From: Verrucomicrobia bacterium ADurb.Bin018
Lineage (GTDB): Bacteria; Verrucomicrobiota; Kiritimatiellia; CAIQIC01; Lenti-01
Reading direction: 5' to 3'
DNA length: 51,970 nucleotides
Assembly: GCA_002071335.1 (NCBI GenBank)
Contig: MWEZ01000003.1
Span: 1 to 51,970 of the forward strand
A program made the position numbers and the translations under genes. Numbering within the stretch: position 1 is the stretch's first letter; each line of letters begins with the position of its first letter. Under the pieces are notes generated by a model. The model was not told where the DNA came from, made no database searches, and saw nothing but the letters and a program-made list of their open reading frames with translations. This document shows positions 30,401-37,870 of this stretch, in pieces.

Positions 30401-30467
30401 GAATGTCACGTTGGAAGACACCAACGCGGTGGATTCGCGGCGTTATTACCGCATTGTGATCCCATAA
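24429..30467 (+). CDS. Giant secreted subtilisin-family (S8) protease with nested FN3 modules
   Basis: A 2012-residue exported protease. The start at 24429 has an AAGGA site, and a signal peptide ends near AAA-QP. The catalytic triad is D258 (IADDGWD), H306 (DGHGN) and S527 (SGTSHSTP), in a Kp43-like arrangement. A propeptide-like region covers about 25-235 and a post-catalytic beta-sandwich about 600-735. Ig-like modules lie at about 738-835, 981-1077 and 1331-1422. A choice-of-anchor-like jelly roll lies at 836-975. Three FN3 modules (about 1082-1328, 1427-1683, 1687-1936) are each interrupted by a roughly 150-residue insert. The last 75 residues end YYRIVIP. It probably cleaves extracellular protein and binds surfaces through the C-terminal array. 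Tandem palindromes upstream suggest specific control. Confidence 0.88.
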   Translation: MKSTVRNWLMVFLTTGLFALTAAAQPIYLNAGVIDTATTEPRKAVAGTTGDQLHLVQFDGPIQPEWVAQLEAAGWRIVDFVPDNTYIVYGGQTARKKLRAQVSHVQWEGAFLPSDKIQPRATPAALKQRKLTKPDSKLFAVQLVEDAAANAATIAWLEEAAGEPLASIATNETLRFVNIRVALPENRIEELAGRQDVLVIDVYEPPQRRGERQGQIVAGNVNAAGSQPTGPGYLSWITSKGFTQAQFDASGMVIDIADDGWDRGVAANPANREFRVDGDAAKSSRVKYSRTASKLTEANSAGTDGHGNINISIIGGYNNSSGNPYSDADGYHRGLGINPFALMGNTKVFADGGDWDPSEAQEKIFIATNYHSGVRISSDSWGLDGDGAYNVDAQNYDTWTRDSQPGVSGNQQVLYVFAAGNDGPGSKTIGAPGTGKNIFSIGASENYNMFGTDGCAVGNTGANNANDIIDFSSRGPCKDSRKKPDIVAPGTHVAGAASFANGYTGEGVCDKYQPAGQTNYAASSGTSHSTPAVAGGASLVYQYFINQGWTIPSPAMMKAYLMNSTRYLTGVDANDTLPSNNQGMGLMNLGTAFDGTQRMLRDQLTNDIFTASGQTRTFFANVVETNKPLRITLGWTDAPGSLSGNAYKNNLDLTVLVGGQTYLGNSFAGAFTTPGGTADPRNNVESVFLPAGQSGLITIKVTAANINSDGVPGYGGALDQDFVLVAYNAEEYIPSNYPPVLEPIGNKAMATNRLMQFTVTASDPVDGDSVRLWATGIPAWATFAGATNAGTASAQFSGTTPETTGTYNVAFYAADKDGTNTESIVIVVNDINCVPAVLLSEDFDDSTGVPTGWVNSGSANDTSATHYKSSPNCRGFGAGASLETPPINTPTQIVFYVDASGNGAGKTATLDYKIGSGEWKKVGNFIATTAGKTETFDLTSSPDLREQANVSFRFSSTFSTWYLDDVIISGMDCGGGFLPNNPPTIGVEGVGGTNKAGSVGVELSFTVTANDADSDNVSLQATSLPAGATFATASGPAPVQSTFTWTPGSTGKYSAVFTANDGKATATQAVSITVSAFVAPLLAPEILAPSAVLANQFNANWSAVSNATGYRLDVSDSPSFSGGGGGLVLAEDFAGVTVSNANDISASLDTYTLVPGWTGAKIYPEMGWIKLGSASAKGYITTPTLDLSGNGGVATLTFELAKYGTDATTVQVLHAPDGSNFTQVGSDLTAPSSKTLQTIQINDGTANSKIQISAKGLSKSRFYLDNIQVEGGGGAGNFVPGYQNRDVGNVTTYAVTGLAENVTYYYRARAYDASRNSDYSATTNVTTTAGVDIPPVLNPIGNKTVALGGSLQFAITAVPTDGDEVTLTTSALPAGATFGSTNENGTFQWNNASPTGVYSVTFYAEDVDGQDSETITITVYDPEAELQAPVVQAASSVQAQQFNANWLASVGAVGYRLDVATDDSFTAGGGGGGGGAVLSEDFAGFTAVDGTQDRSGSLNTYLQTPGWTGSKVYEDAGRAKLGSSSALGYIVTPTVDLSGNGGNATLTFDLGQYGTDVGSIQVQHAPDGSTFSPIGSDLTPPASMTSQSIPITGGTANSKIKFTAKVASKNRFRLDNVEITAGSGGGGGSGSFVAGYEDRDVGNVTTFAVTGLTESITYYYRVRAYDASTNSGYSATTNVTTVAAPALQPPVIQAASGVQAEQFNANWLASVGATGYRLDVGTNETFSGGGGGPSERLLLATNAASSASIQTDGWSATDTGGSTYVQMAKPTATILSPAFSTVGFTNLTVDMMARTYNGVNATYNIITVSVSTNNGTAWDTLGTVLPLSSTMANMGTLTDATHIGHAETRLRWQTLGANGTIGAGVQQLHIRGWTAGGGVAAAYVPGYENRDVGNVTTFAVTGLVEGVTYYYRVRAYNASTTTVHSAVTSVVTSASTPTQPEFDTFTFPPNATPAATFASQAGITYQLQYTTDLLANPPVWTAADTEVGTGGNVTLEDTNAVDSRRYYRIVIP

Positions 30468-30491
30468 GCGGGCGACATCCCGCTGAAGAAG

Positions 30492-30527
30492 CGGCCCGGT
30501 CGCGTTGATACGCGGCCGGGCCGTTTT
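30492..30527 (+). terminator. rho-independent terminator of the subtilase gene
   Basis: CGGCCCGG-T-CGCG pairs with CGCG-G-CCGGGCCG and is followed by TTTT. It lies 25 bases after the subtilase stop and just before the convergent amidohydrolase stop at 30550. Confidence 0.88.
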
Positions 30528-30549
30528 CCATGCAGCAGACCGGGTGGCT

Positions 30550-31764
30550 TTATCCGCGCAAGTTGTCTGCTTTGATGAGCTTGCCGTTGGCAATCACGTG
30601 CAATGGCGCCTTGTGCCAGCGAAAAGCCTCGCACACCGTCTTGGCATCCAAAATGACCAGGCTGGCGTTGTTCTTTTCCTTCAACTCGAACTTCCGCAGG
30701 TTGATGCACTTGGCGGGGTTGACAGTCACCAGGTCGTAGAGGGTTTCCATTTCCGGATAGGTGGTCATCCAGAGCAGGTGGGAGGCCAGGAAGGCGACTT
30801 CGAGCATGTTGTTGCGGCCGTAGGGGTAGTAGGCATCGGAGATGTCGTCCTGCCCGAGGCACACGAGGTTGCCTTCTTCCAGCAGCTCCTTCACGCGGGC
30901 GTGGAGGGGGCCGGTATGGGGATCGCTCACCACGCCCATGCCGGCTTGGCGGAGCAAGGCGGCGACCTTCTTGAAGTACGGGGTAGGATAGAGGCTCATG
31001 GCGCGGGCGTGGTGGGCCAAGTTGCGGCCCACGCGGCCTTCCTCGATGGTGCGCACGGCGAGCATTTCCAGCGTCTTGAGGGTGGGGTCCCCGGCATCAT
31101 CCACGAGCATGGAAATATCCGTATCGTAGGCGATGGCCAGCTTCATCATTTCATCAATGTGGATTTGTTCATCTTTTTCGGTGAACTCGATCCAAGGGAT
31201 GCCGCCGACGACATCGGCGCCGAGGTCCATGGCCTCCTTCATGAGGTCCACGGTGCCGGGTTCGCGCACCACGCCATCCTGCGGGAAAGCGCAGACCTGC
31301 ACATCCACGATGCCCTTGAATTCATCGCGGGCCTTGAGCAGCGCCTTGAGGCCGATGAGCTTGGCCTTGGAATCCACGTCGGCAAACGCGCGGATATGCA
31401 GGTTGCCGTGGAGCGCGGCCAGCTTGAGGGCCTTGCGGACGTTGGGGAGGATCCATTTTTCGTTGTAGTTCTCCTTGACGCGTGCGGCGAGTTCAATGGC
31501 CGTCATGGCGCCGCCCATGTCGGCGCCGTGATAGGCGCGCAGGGCGAGAGAATCCATCATTTCCAGCGTATAGACCTTGCAGAGGTGCAGGTGGGTGTTG
31601 ACGAACGGTTCGGTGACGAGGTTACCGCCGGCATCAATGACTTTGCCCGCCTTGCCGCGGATGGGCTGCTTGGTGATTTTCTGGATGACGCCTTTTTCGA
31701 TGGCGATATTCCAGAGTCCAGCCTTGCGGCGAAGCTGCGCATTTTTAATGAGGATGTCGTACAT
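30550..31764 (-). CDS. CodA-like amidohydrolase (cytosine deaminase family) with altered metal site
   Basis: A 404-residue amidohydrolase-superfamily protein most similar in pattern to E. coli cytosine deaminase CodA. Shared blocks include NTHLHL (metal pair H58, H60), GGIPWIEF, H252 in NLAHHARAM and GQDDISDAYYPYGRNNML. The stretch around L220 aligns without gaps to CodA YDRLIDVHCDEIDD. Here the metal ligand H214 of CodA is a leucine (L220) and catalytic E217 is aspartate (D223). Cytosine deamination is therefore doubtful; another substrate, another metal arrangement or loss of activity are all possible. A weak ribosome site (AAAGG) precedes the ATG. It is the third gene in a minus-strand run after the GYF_2 and MoeB-like genes. 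Confidence 0.8.
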   Translation of the reverse strand: MYDILIKNAQLRRKAGLWNIAIEKGVIQKITKQPIRGKAGKVIDAGGNLVTEPFVNTHLHLCKVYTLEMMDSLALRAYHGADMGGAMTAIELAARVKENYNEKWILPNVRKALKLAALHGNLHIRAFADVDSKAKLIGLKALLKARDEFKGIVDVQVCAFPQDGVVREPGTVDLMKEAMDLGADVVGGIPWIEFTEKDEQIHIDEMMKLAIAYDTDISMLVDDAGDPTLKTLEMLAVRTIEEGRVGRNLAHHARAMSLYPTPYFKKVAALLRQAGMGVVSDPHTGPLHARVKELLEEGNLVCLGQDDISDAYYPYGRNNMLEVAFLASHLLWMTTYPEMETLYDLVTVNPAKCINLRKFELKEKNNASLVILDAKTVCEAFRWHKAPLHVIANGKLIKADNLRG

Positions 31765-31803
31765 GGCGGGGCCTTTCTACGGTTGCGGGTTCCAGTCTAC
31801 ACG

Positions 31804-32574
31804 TTACACATTCACGGGGGCGGCGGCATCGCCGCAGGCAGGGCATTGCGGGTTGCGGCGGGCGCGCACGGCACGAAATTCGACTTCGAGGCCGTCGTAG
31901 GTCAGGAGGGTGTCGGTGAGCGTATTGCCGATGCGGGCAAGCACTTTGATGGCTTCGACCGCTTGCAGGGAGCCGATGACGCCGGGGATGGCGCCGAGGG
32001 GGCCGGCGGTGTGGGCCGCGGCGGGATCATCCACCGGCGGCGGGGTGGGGTGGATGCAGCGCAGGCAGGCGGTCTGGCCGGGGCAGACTGTGAGCACTTG
32101 GCCGCAAAAACCGGAAATGCTGCCGTGGATGAAGTTCTTTTTCAGCGCCACGCACGTGTCGGAAATCAGATATTTGGCCGCGAAATTATCGGTACAGTCC
32201 AGGATCAGCTCGTAGGGAGCAAGCAGTGCGCGCGCATTTTCCGCGGTGAGGTACTCGGCGTGGGCGGTGAAGCGTACATGAGGATTCAGCGCGCGCAGCC
32301 GGGTGATGGCGGAATCCACCTTGGGGCGGCCAATATCCGGCGTAGCGTGCAGGATTTGGCGCTGGAGGTTGGAGATTTCGACCAAGTCGGGGTCCATGAG
32401 GCCGATGTTGCCGACGCCGGCGGCGGCGAGATAGTAGAGCGCGGGCGAACCAAGGCCGCCGCAACCCACCACCAGCACGCGGCCGGCGCGCAGGCGGAGT
32501 TGGGCAGCCTCGCCGAAGCCGGGCAGGTCGAGGTGGCGGGCGTAGCGCTGGCGTTCTTCGTGGGAGAAAGACAT
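31804..32574 (-). CDS. MoeB/ThiF/HesA family ubiquitin-like adenylyltransferase
   Basis: A 256-residue E1-like enzyme. The ATP site is VVGCGGLGSPALYYL (about residues 35-49), followed by the acidic strand DPDLVEISNLQRQ and DCTDNF. Four cysteines in two pairs (CLRC and CPAC near the C-terminus) form the structural zinc site. It adenylates the C-terminal glycine of a sulfur-carrier protein (MoaD, ThiS or similar) for molybdopterin, thiamine or thiolation pathways. No MoaD/ThiS gene is next to it, so the pathway cannot be chosen. It lies 7 bases downstream of the GYF_2 protein gene. Confidence 0.9.
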   Translation of the reverse strand: MSFSHEERQRYARHLDLPGFGEAAQLRLRAGRVLVVGCGGLGSPALYYLAAAGVGNIGLMDPDLVEISNLQRQILHATPDIGRPKVDSAITRLRALNPHVRFTAHAEYLTAENARALLAPYELILDCTDNFAAKYLISDTCVALKKNFIHGSISGFCGQVLTVCPGQTACLRCIHPTPPPVDDPAAAHTAGPLGAIPGVIGSLQAVEAIKVLARIGNTLTDTLLTYDGLEVEFRAVRARRNPQCPACGDAAAPVNV

Positions 32575-32581
32575 GGCGGCG

Positions 32582-33112
32582 TTATTTCAGCGGGAGGAAG
32601 GGCGTGGCGGAATCGCCGGAGGACAACGCCACAAACACCACGCCGACATACAGCAGCAACAGCAGGACGGCGAGGAAGGCCCCGATGATATACATCCAGC
32701 CCCAGCAGCAGAAAAAGGTGCGCAGCTTGGAGAAAAACGGCAGCATGTCCGGCGCGATGAACGGCGCGCGGTCCAGTGCGGCGCGCGCACCCAGCAGGGC
32801 GATGCCCGCCACCAGCATGGGGATGCCGAACAGCATCACGGAAGGCAGCAGCGCGCTGAGGATCATCATGATGGCGATAAACGTCATCCACCCGCGCAGG
32901 CCATCCGGCAGGGGCACCTTGCCCTCGCTGCCGGCGGGCGCTTTCAATGCGGCAAAAGCCTGGCTGGCGGGAATCCAGTTGGCCAAGCCGTCATGCCAAA
33001 CCAAGGTGTGGGGGGGCAGTTCGCCGGCAATAAACTTGGCGCGCACGTGCGCTTCCTCGTTGGGGCCGACTTTTTCGCGGGTCTTCGGGTTGACAAAATA
33101 CCAATTCGCCAT
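32582..33112 (-). CDS. GYF_2 (DUF4339) domain membrane protein
   Basis: A 176-residue protein. Residues 1-55 (ANWYFVNPKTREKVGP ... HDGLANWIPAS) are a GYF_2/DUF4339 domain, usually taken to bind proline-rich peptides. Residues about 78-165 contain three hydrophobic segments, so the domain would sit at the membrane face. The start at 33112 has a GGAGAG site; an upstream in-frame ATG at 33136 is less well placed. The function is unknown. It shares a transcript with the MoeB-like gene. Confidence 0.78.
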   Translation of the reverse strand: MANWYFVNPKTREKVGPNEEAHVRAKFIAGELPPHTLVWHDGLANWIPASQAFAALKAPAGSEGKVPLPDGLRGWMTFIAIMMILSALLPSVMLFGIPMLVAGIALLGARAALDRAPFIAPDMLPFFSKLRTFFCCWGWMYIIGAFLAVLLLLLYVGVVFVALSSGDSATPFLPLK

Positions 33113-33201
33113 GGCACTCTCCGGAAGAAACACCATACGACAGGAGCCGGGGCAAAGGGAAGTCCAGATTCGCCGCGGCGGAACAGCCGAGGCGCGCGAG
33201 A

Positions 33202-34458
33202 CTAGGAGCGGATTTGGCCGGTACCGTGGATGGTGTATTTGTAGGTGGTCAGCTCTTCCAGCGCCATGGGGCCGCGGGCATGGAGCTTATCGGTGGAAAT
33301 GCCGATTTCGGCGCCCATGCCGAACTCGCCGCCATCGGTGAAGCGGGTGGAGGCATTGGCATAGACGCAGGCGGAATCCACCTCGGCAAAGAACTTGTCC
33401 TGGGCCTTGGTATCCTCGGCCAAGATGGCATCGGAGTGGTGCGAGCCGTGGCGATTGATGTGTGCAATGGCGGCTTCCAGTGTGGGCACGACGCCGATAG
33501 TCATGACGAGATCGAGATATTCTTCATCCCAATCAGCGGGCGCGGCGGGAGCGAGGGCGGGGACAATGGCGCGAGAGGCTTCGTCCGCGCGCAGCTCCAC
33601 GCGCTTGTCGGTCAGGCGGGCAGCCAGCTTGGGGAGAAACTCGGCCGCGATTTTCTCATGCACCAGCACTTTTTCCAGGGCGTTGCAAACGCCGGGGCGG
33701 CTGCATTTGGAGTTTTCGATGATGTCCAAGGCCTTGGCCTGGTCGGCGCTTTCATCCACGAACGCGTAGCACACGCCCTTGTAATGCTTGATGACCGGCA
33801 CGTGGGCTTGCTCGGTGACGGCGCGGATCAGTTTTTCGCCACCACGGGGGATCACGAGGTCCACGCGACCCTGCAACTGGACCAGTTCGCGGATGGCGTC
33901 ATAGTCGGTGGTGGTGATCAATTGAATGGCATTGGCCGGTAATCCCTTGCGGGTGCCACCGGCTTGCAGGGTATCCACCAGCGCCTTGTTGGATTCTAGC
34001 GCCTCTTTGCCGCCGCGCAAAATGACGGCGTTGGAGGTTTTGAAGCACAGCGCCGCGGAATCCACCGTGACGTTGGGGCGCGACTCAAAAATGATGCCGA
34101 TGACGCCGATGGGCGTGCGGATTTTTTGGATGACGAGACCGTTGGGGCGAATCCAGCGCGAAATCCGTTGACCAACGGGGTCTTTGAGGCCGATAAGCGC
34201 GCGTACGCCGCTAATCATGGAATCCATGCGCTTGTCGGTGAGCAGCAGGCGGTCGAGCATGGCATCGGAGAGCCCGGCCTCACGCCCGGCGGCCATATCG
34301 CGCGCGTTGGCCTCCTTGATGCGGTCGCGGTTGGCTTCCAGCGATTCCGCCATGGCCTCCAGAATGATATTCTTGCGGCGCGAGCCGAGGGTGGCCAGTT
34401 GGCGGGCGGCCGTCACGGCCTGATCGCCCATTTGCAGCATGGTGTCGTGCAGATTCAT
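33202..34458 (-). CDS. proA: Gamma-glutamyl phosphate reductase
   Basis: A 418-residue enzyme of normal ProA length. It reduces L-glutamyl 5-phosphate with NADPH to glutamate semialdehyde, the second step of proline synthesis. The aldehyde-dehydrogenase-fold catalytic cysteine lies in RPGVCNALEKVLVH, and the cofactor region includes IGIIFESRPNVT and ILRGGKEA. The start at 34458 has GGGAG eight bases upstream; a longer open frame to 34647 has no coding character. It follows proB by 32 bases on the same strand, forming a proBA operon. Confidence 0.96.
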   Translation of the reverse strand: MNLHDTMLQMGDQAVTAARQLATLGSRRKNIILEAMAESLEANRDRIKEANARDMAAGREAGLSDAMLDRLLLTDKRMDSMISGVRALIGLKDPVGQRISRWIRPNGLVIQKIRTPIGVIGIIFESRPNVTVDSAALCFKTSNAVILRGGKEALESNKALVDTLQAGGTRKGLPANAIQLITTTDYDAIRELVQLQGRVDLVIPRGGEKLIRAVTEQAHVPVIKHYKGVCYAFVDESADQAKALDIIENSKCSRPGVCNALEKVLVHEKIAAEFLPKLAARLTDKRVELRADEASRAIVPALAPAAPADWDEEYLDLVMTIGVVPTLEAAIAHINRHGSHHSDAILAEDTKAQDKFFAEVDSACVYANASTRFTDGGEFGMGAEIGISTDKLHARGPMALEELTTYKYTIHGTGQIRS

Positions 34459-34490
34459 CGGTTTTCTCCCATCCATCAGCGCAGCATAGT

Positions 34491-35648
34491 TCAGCGGGCC
34501 GGCGGTGTCAAAAGCACGAGGTTGTCGCGGTGGATGACCTCGTCGGGTGCGTCGGCGCCGAGCAGCTCGCGGATTTTTCCACTTTTGAGGCCCTTGAGCA
34601 GTTGGGTTTCGGTGCTGGAAAATTCGGTGAGCCCCTGCGCGATGCAACGGCCGGCGGCATCCACGATTTCGATGAGATCGCCGGCATCGAAGTCGCCAGT
34701 GACCGCGCGAATGCCGACCGGCAGGAGGCTCTTGCCGCGCAGGAGGAGCGCGTCGCGCGCGCCATCATCCACGGTGACCTTGCCTTGGGCATGATGGAAA
34801 AACGCAACCCACCGGCGGCGCAGGTTCAGGCCGCCATTGGCGGTGGGCGCGGGGGCGGGGGGGATCAATGTGCCAACGTTGGCGCCCGCGACCACCTGCT
34901 GCAGAATGTCATCCTTGCGGCCATTGGCAATTACGACGGCGGTGCCCATGCGCGCGGCCTCGGCGGCGGAGGTCAACTTGCTGGCCATGCCGCCAGTGGA
35001 AAAAATACTGCCTTTGCCCTGCGTGTGGCTGAGCGTGTCGGCGGTGACATCCGCCAAATAAGGCACGCGACGGCTGCGCCCCTTGGCATCGGGCGCGTGG
35101 AAGCCGTTGACGGTGGTCAGCAGCACGAGCAAATCGGCCTCGACCAGCATGGCCGAGCGGGAGGCGAGCGCGTCGTTGTCGCCGAACTTGATTTCATCCA
35201 CGGACACCACGTCGTTTTCATTGACGATGGGAATAATGCCGTGCTCGAGCAGCTTGAGCATGGTGTTGCGCGCATTGAGGTGACGGCGGCGGTGTTCGAG
35301 GTCGTCGTGCGTCAACAGCACTTGGCCGATGGTGCATTTTTGACGGGTGAACAAGCGGTCATAGGCCGCCATCAGGCGCGATTGGCCGACGGCTGCCGCC
35401 ATTTGCAGCGTGGGCAGGTCGGCGGGCTTTTTCTTTATGCCCAGCGCTTGCAGGCCGGAGGCAATCGCGCCGGACGACACCACAATGACTTCGCGCCCGG
35501 CGCGGCGCAGCGCGGCGATATCCTTCACCAGCGCAGTCATACGCCGGGTATCGGGGCGGCCATTGCGCTGCACGAGCACACGGCTGCCGATCTTCACGAC
35601 CACGCGGCGGGAAGCGGCCAAGGCTTTTCTGGCGGTTTGATGAGGCAT
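34491..35648 (-). CDS. proB: Glutamate 5-kinase
   Basis: A 385-residue enzyme that phosphorylates glutamate in the first, normally proline-inhibited, step of proline synthesis. The kinase domain spans about residues 10-260 (VVVKIGSRVL; VSSGAIASGLQALG; NENDVVSVDEIKFGDND; STGGMASKL). The last 90 residues form the PUA domain, which is present in many but not all ProB proteins. The start at 35648 is chosen by homology; no ribosome site is visible. It is divergent from the radical SAM gene across 122 bases. Confidence 0.96.
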   Translation of the reverse strand: MPHQTARKALAASRRVVVKIGSRVLVQRNGRPDTRRMTALVKDIAALRRAGREVIVVSSGAIASGLQALGIKKKPADLPTLQMAAAVGQSRLMAAYDRLFTRQKCTIGQVLLTHDDLEHRRRHLNARNTMLKLLEHGIIPIVNENDVVSVDEIKFGDNDALASRSAMLVEADLLVLLTTVNGFHAPDAKGRSRRVPYLADVTADTLSHTQGKGSIFSTGGMASKLTSAAEAARMGTAVVIANGRKDDILQQVVAGANVGTLIPPAPAPTANGGLNLRRRWVAFFHHAQGKVTVDDGARDALLLRGKSLLPVGIRAVTGDFDAGDLIEIVDAAGRCIAQGLTEFSSTETQLLKGLKSGKIRELLGADAPDEVIHRDNLVLLTPPAR

Positions 35649-35770
35649 GACGGCGGCACTGTGCCAAAAGCTCGCCCGCTTGAAAAGAGAGGAATGGCCG
35701 GGGGCGTGCGCTTGCACCGGGCGCGTGTTGTCCGATTGACAGCGGCGGTGGGGCGGGGGAAAGTAGGCGC

Positions 35771-36712
35771 GTGAATCCAGAACCCGCATATCGCTATCTT
35801 TTCGGGCCGGTGCCGTCGCGGCGGCTGGGGCGCTCGTTGGGCGTGGATTTGAATCCGCTGAAAGTCTGCACGGAAAACTGCATTTTTTGCCAGATCGGCC
35901 GCACCACGGAGCTGACCGCCGCGCGCCGGGAGTGGGTGCCGACAGCGGACGTGCTCGCGGAATTCGATCGCTGGCAAGCGGCCGGGGGCACTGCCGACTT
36001 CATTACGCTCTCGGGATCGGGCGAGCCCACCATGCATACGGGGTTTGGCGAGGTACTGGCCCATGTGCGGGCCGCCCGCCAGTTCAAAACGGCGCTCCTG
36101 AGCAACGGGTCGCTGCTGTGGCTGCCGGAAGTGCGGCAGGCTGCGGTGCTGGCCGATGTGGTGAAAGTGACGCTAAGCGCGTGGGATGAGGAATCGTTTG
36201 CGCGGATTCACCGGCCCGCCGCGGGATTGACGCTGGCGCGGTTGCTGGCGGGAGCCCGCGCGCTGCGCGCGGAATACGGCGGCCAACTGTGGGTGGAGGT
36301 CATGCTGTTGGCGCACATCAACGACGCGCCCGAGCAGGTGCGGGCCATTGCCGAACTGGCGCGCACGCTGGCGCCAGATGCCATCCACCTCAACACCGTG
36401 ACGCGCCCGGCGCAGGCGGGGGTGGCGGTCAGCCGGGTCGGCGCGGCGTGGCTGCACACGGTGGCGCCATGGTTTCAACCGGTGGCGGAAGTGCCGGAGT
36501 TCACCGGCCAAATACCCGCGCCGGAGCAGATGACGGACGCGGAGTGGGTGGAATCGCTGGCGCGGCATCCACTGGATCTGTCGGCTCTGGCCGCGGCGGC
36601 GGGGGTGCCGGTGGAAGCCGTGGAACAGCGTTTGCGCGGTTTGGTGGCCGCGGGCCGCGTGGTGATTGAAGAGCGCGAGGGCCAGCGCGTCGCGCGCGTG
36701 GCAACGCCATGA
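35771..36712 (+). CDS. Radical SAM protein (COG0731-like Fe-S oxidoreductase)
   Basis: A 313-residue protein starting at GTG. The radical SAM cluster motif CTENCIFC (C-x3-C-x2-C) is at about residues 33-40, preceded by FGPVPSRRLGRSLGVDL, the opening of the COG0731-like group. The SAM-binding GSGEPTMH follows at about residue 81. The C-terminal 70 residues resemble a winged-helix or selenium-metabolism-type tail of unknown role. The reaction is not known for this subgroup; archaeal relatives act in wyosine tRNA modification, but that cannot be transferred. Its stop overlaps the acylphosphatase start by four bases (ATGA), so the two are translationally coupled. A TTGACA lies at 35736 without a good -10. 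Confidence 0.85.
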   Translation: MNPEPAYRYLFGPVPSRRLGRSLGVDLNPLKVCTENCIFCQIGRTTELTAARREWVPTADVLAEFDRWQAAGGTADFITLSGSGEPTMHTGFGEVLAHVRAARQFKTALLSNGSLLWLPEVRQAAVLADVVKVTLSAWDEESFARIHRPAAGLTLARLLAGARALRAEYGGQLWVEVMLLAHINDAPEQVRAIAELARTLAPDAIHLNTVTRPAQAGVAVSRVGAAWLHTVAPWFQPVAEVPEFTGQIPAPEQMTDAEWVESLARHPLDLSALAAAAGVPVEAVEQRLRGLVAAGRVVIEEREGQRVARVATP

Positions 36713-36987
36713 ACCTGACGCGGCAGCAAGTCCGGGTGCGCTACACCGGCGATGTGCAGGGCGTGGGCTTTCGCTATACGGTGCGCAAGCTGGCCACGCC
36801 GCTGGGCGTGACCGGCGGCGTGGAAAATCTGCTGGATGGTTCGGTGCAGATGGTTGCGGAAGCAACGCCGGATACGCTGCGCCTGCTGTTGACCCAAATC
36901 CACGCGTCGCGGCTCGGGGCGCACATTGCTGATGAACAAATCGCGTGGGGGCCGGCGCAGGGGTTGGCCGGCTTTTATTATCGGTAG
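36709..36987 (+). CDS. acyP: Acylphosphatase
   Basis: A 92-residue protein of standard acylphosphatase size. It hydrolyses carboxyl-phosphate bonds. The signature VQGVGFRYTVRKLA contains the phosphate-binding arginine R22, and the catalytic asparagine is N40 in GGVENLLDGSV. It starts within the stop codon of the radical SAM gene. Its last ten bases overlap the 3' end of convergent dapF. Confidence 0.93.
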   Translation: MNLTRQQVRVRYTGDVQGVGFRYTVRKLATPLGVTGGVENLLDGSVQMVAEATPDTLRLLLTQIHASRLGAHIADEQIAWGPAQGLAGFYYR

Positions 36988-37766
36988 TCCACAACCCCTC
37001 GGAAGGCGTGTTCCGCCGGGCCAGTCAGGGTGAGGGGAGATTCCGCCACTTCGAGAACATCACCGCTGGCCGTCTGAACCTGCACGGGAAAACTGGCCAG
37101 CCCGACGCGCGCGGCGATGAGCGCCGCCGCCGTGATGCCCGTGCCGCAGGCCAGCGTTTCCGCCTCGACCCCGCGCTCGTATGTACGGATGGCCAGGCGG
37201 TGCGAATCCAGCACGCGGATAAAATTGACGTTGGTCCCCGCCGGCGCAAACAGCTCATGCCGCCGGATAAATGCGCCAAGCTGGGGAATATCCACCGCGG
37301 CGAGGTCGGCCACGGGCAGCACGGCGTGCGGCACGCCCGTATTGACAAAATGCAGCGGCCACGCGGCGCCGTTCCACTCCACGGACAAATTGATCCGCCA
37401 ATCCTTGGGTGGTGGCAGATGAATGCGCACCAATGGGGAAAGGATTTCCGCGCGGATGATGCCGGCCGGTGATTTCATGTGCATGGCCGCAGGGGCAATG
37501 CCCAGCTCGTGGGCGAGGCGGGCCACGCAGCGCGCGCCATTGCCGCAGAGGTCAGCCTCGCCGCCGTCCGGATTGAAAAACCGCATCCGGAAGTCGGCGC
37601 CGGTTGCCGGTTGAATCAGCAACAGGCCATCGGAGCCGATGCCGCGGCGTCGGTCGCAAAGCTGCGCGATGAAAGCCCGGTCGGTAGCCGGAAAAGCCAG
37701 CGCGCGGTCATCCAGCAGGATGAAATCATTGCCGGCGCCGTGCATTTTCCAAAACGACCATTGCAT
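36978..37766 (-). CDS. dapF: Diaminopimelate epimerase
   Basis: A 262-residue enzyme that converts LL- to meso-diaminopimelate for lysine and peptidoglycan. The two catalytic cysteines are C74 (DLCGNGARC) and C207 (LACGTG). The N-terminus WKMHGAGNDFILLDD is typical. The start at 37766 is set by homology; the open frame upstream is not conserved. It is convergent with, and overlaps, the acylphosphatase gene by ten bases. Possession of DapF fits the mur genes later in the window. Confidence 0.96.
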   Translation of the reverse strand: MQWSFWKMHGAGNDFILLDDRALAFPATDRAFIAQLCDRRRGIGSDGLLLIQPATGADFRMRFFNPDGGEADLCGNGARCVARLAHELGIAPAAMHMKSPAGIIRAEILSPLVRIHLPPPKDWRINLSVEWNGAAWPLHFVNTGVPHAVLPVADLAAVDIPQLGAFIRRHELFAPAGTNVNFIRVLDSHRLAIRTYERGVEAETLACGTGITAAALIAARVGLASFPVQVQTASGDVLEVAESPLTLTGPAEHAFRGVVDYR

Positions 37767-37870
37767 GGCATCACGATGCCACGGGCGGCGCGCAAACACA
37801 AGTCGCGCCGCGCGCGCGGCCATAAAACAAAGTTGCCCGCCGGGGGGCGCGTTTGCTACAAACGCCATTC

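Noticed and set aside
30505-32688. Plus-strand open frame of 727 codons across the amidohydrolase and MoeB-like genes
   Set aside because: It runs antisense to two well-supported genes and has an H/G/A/V-rich shadow composition.
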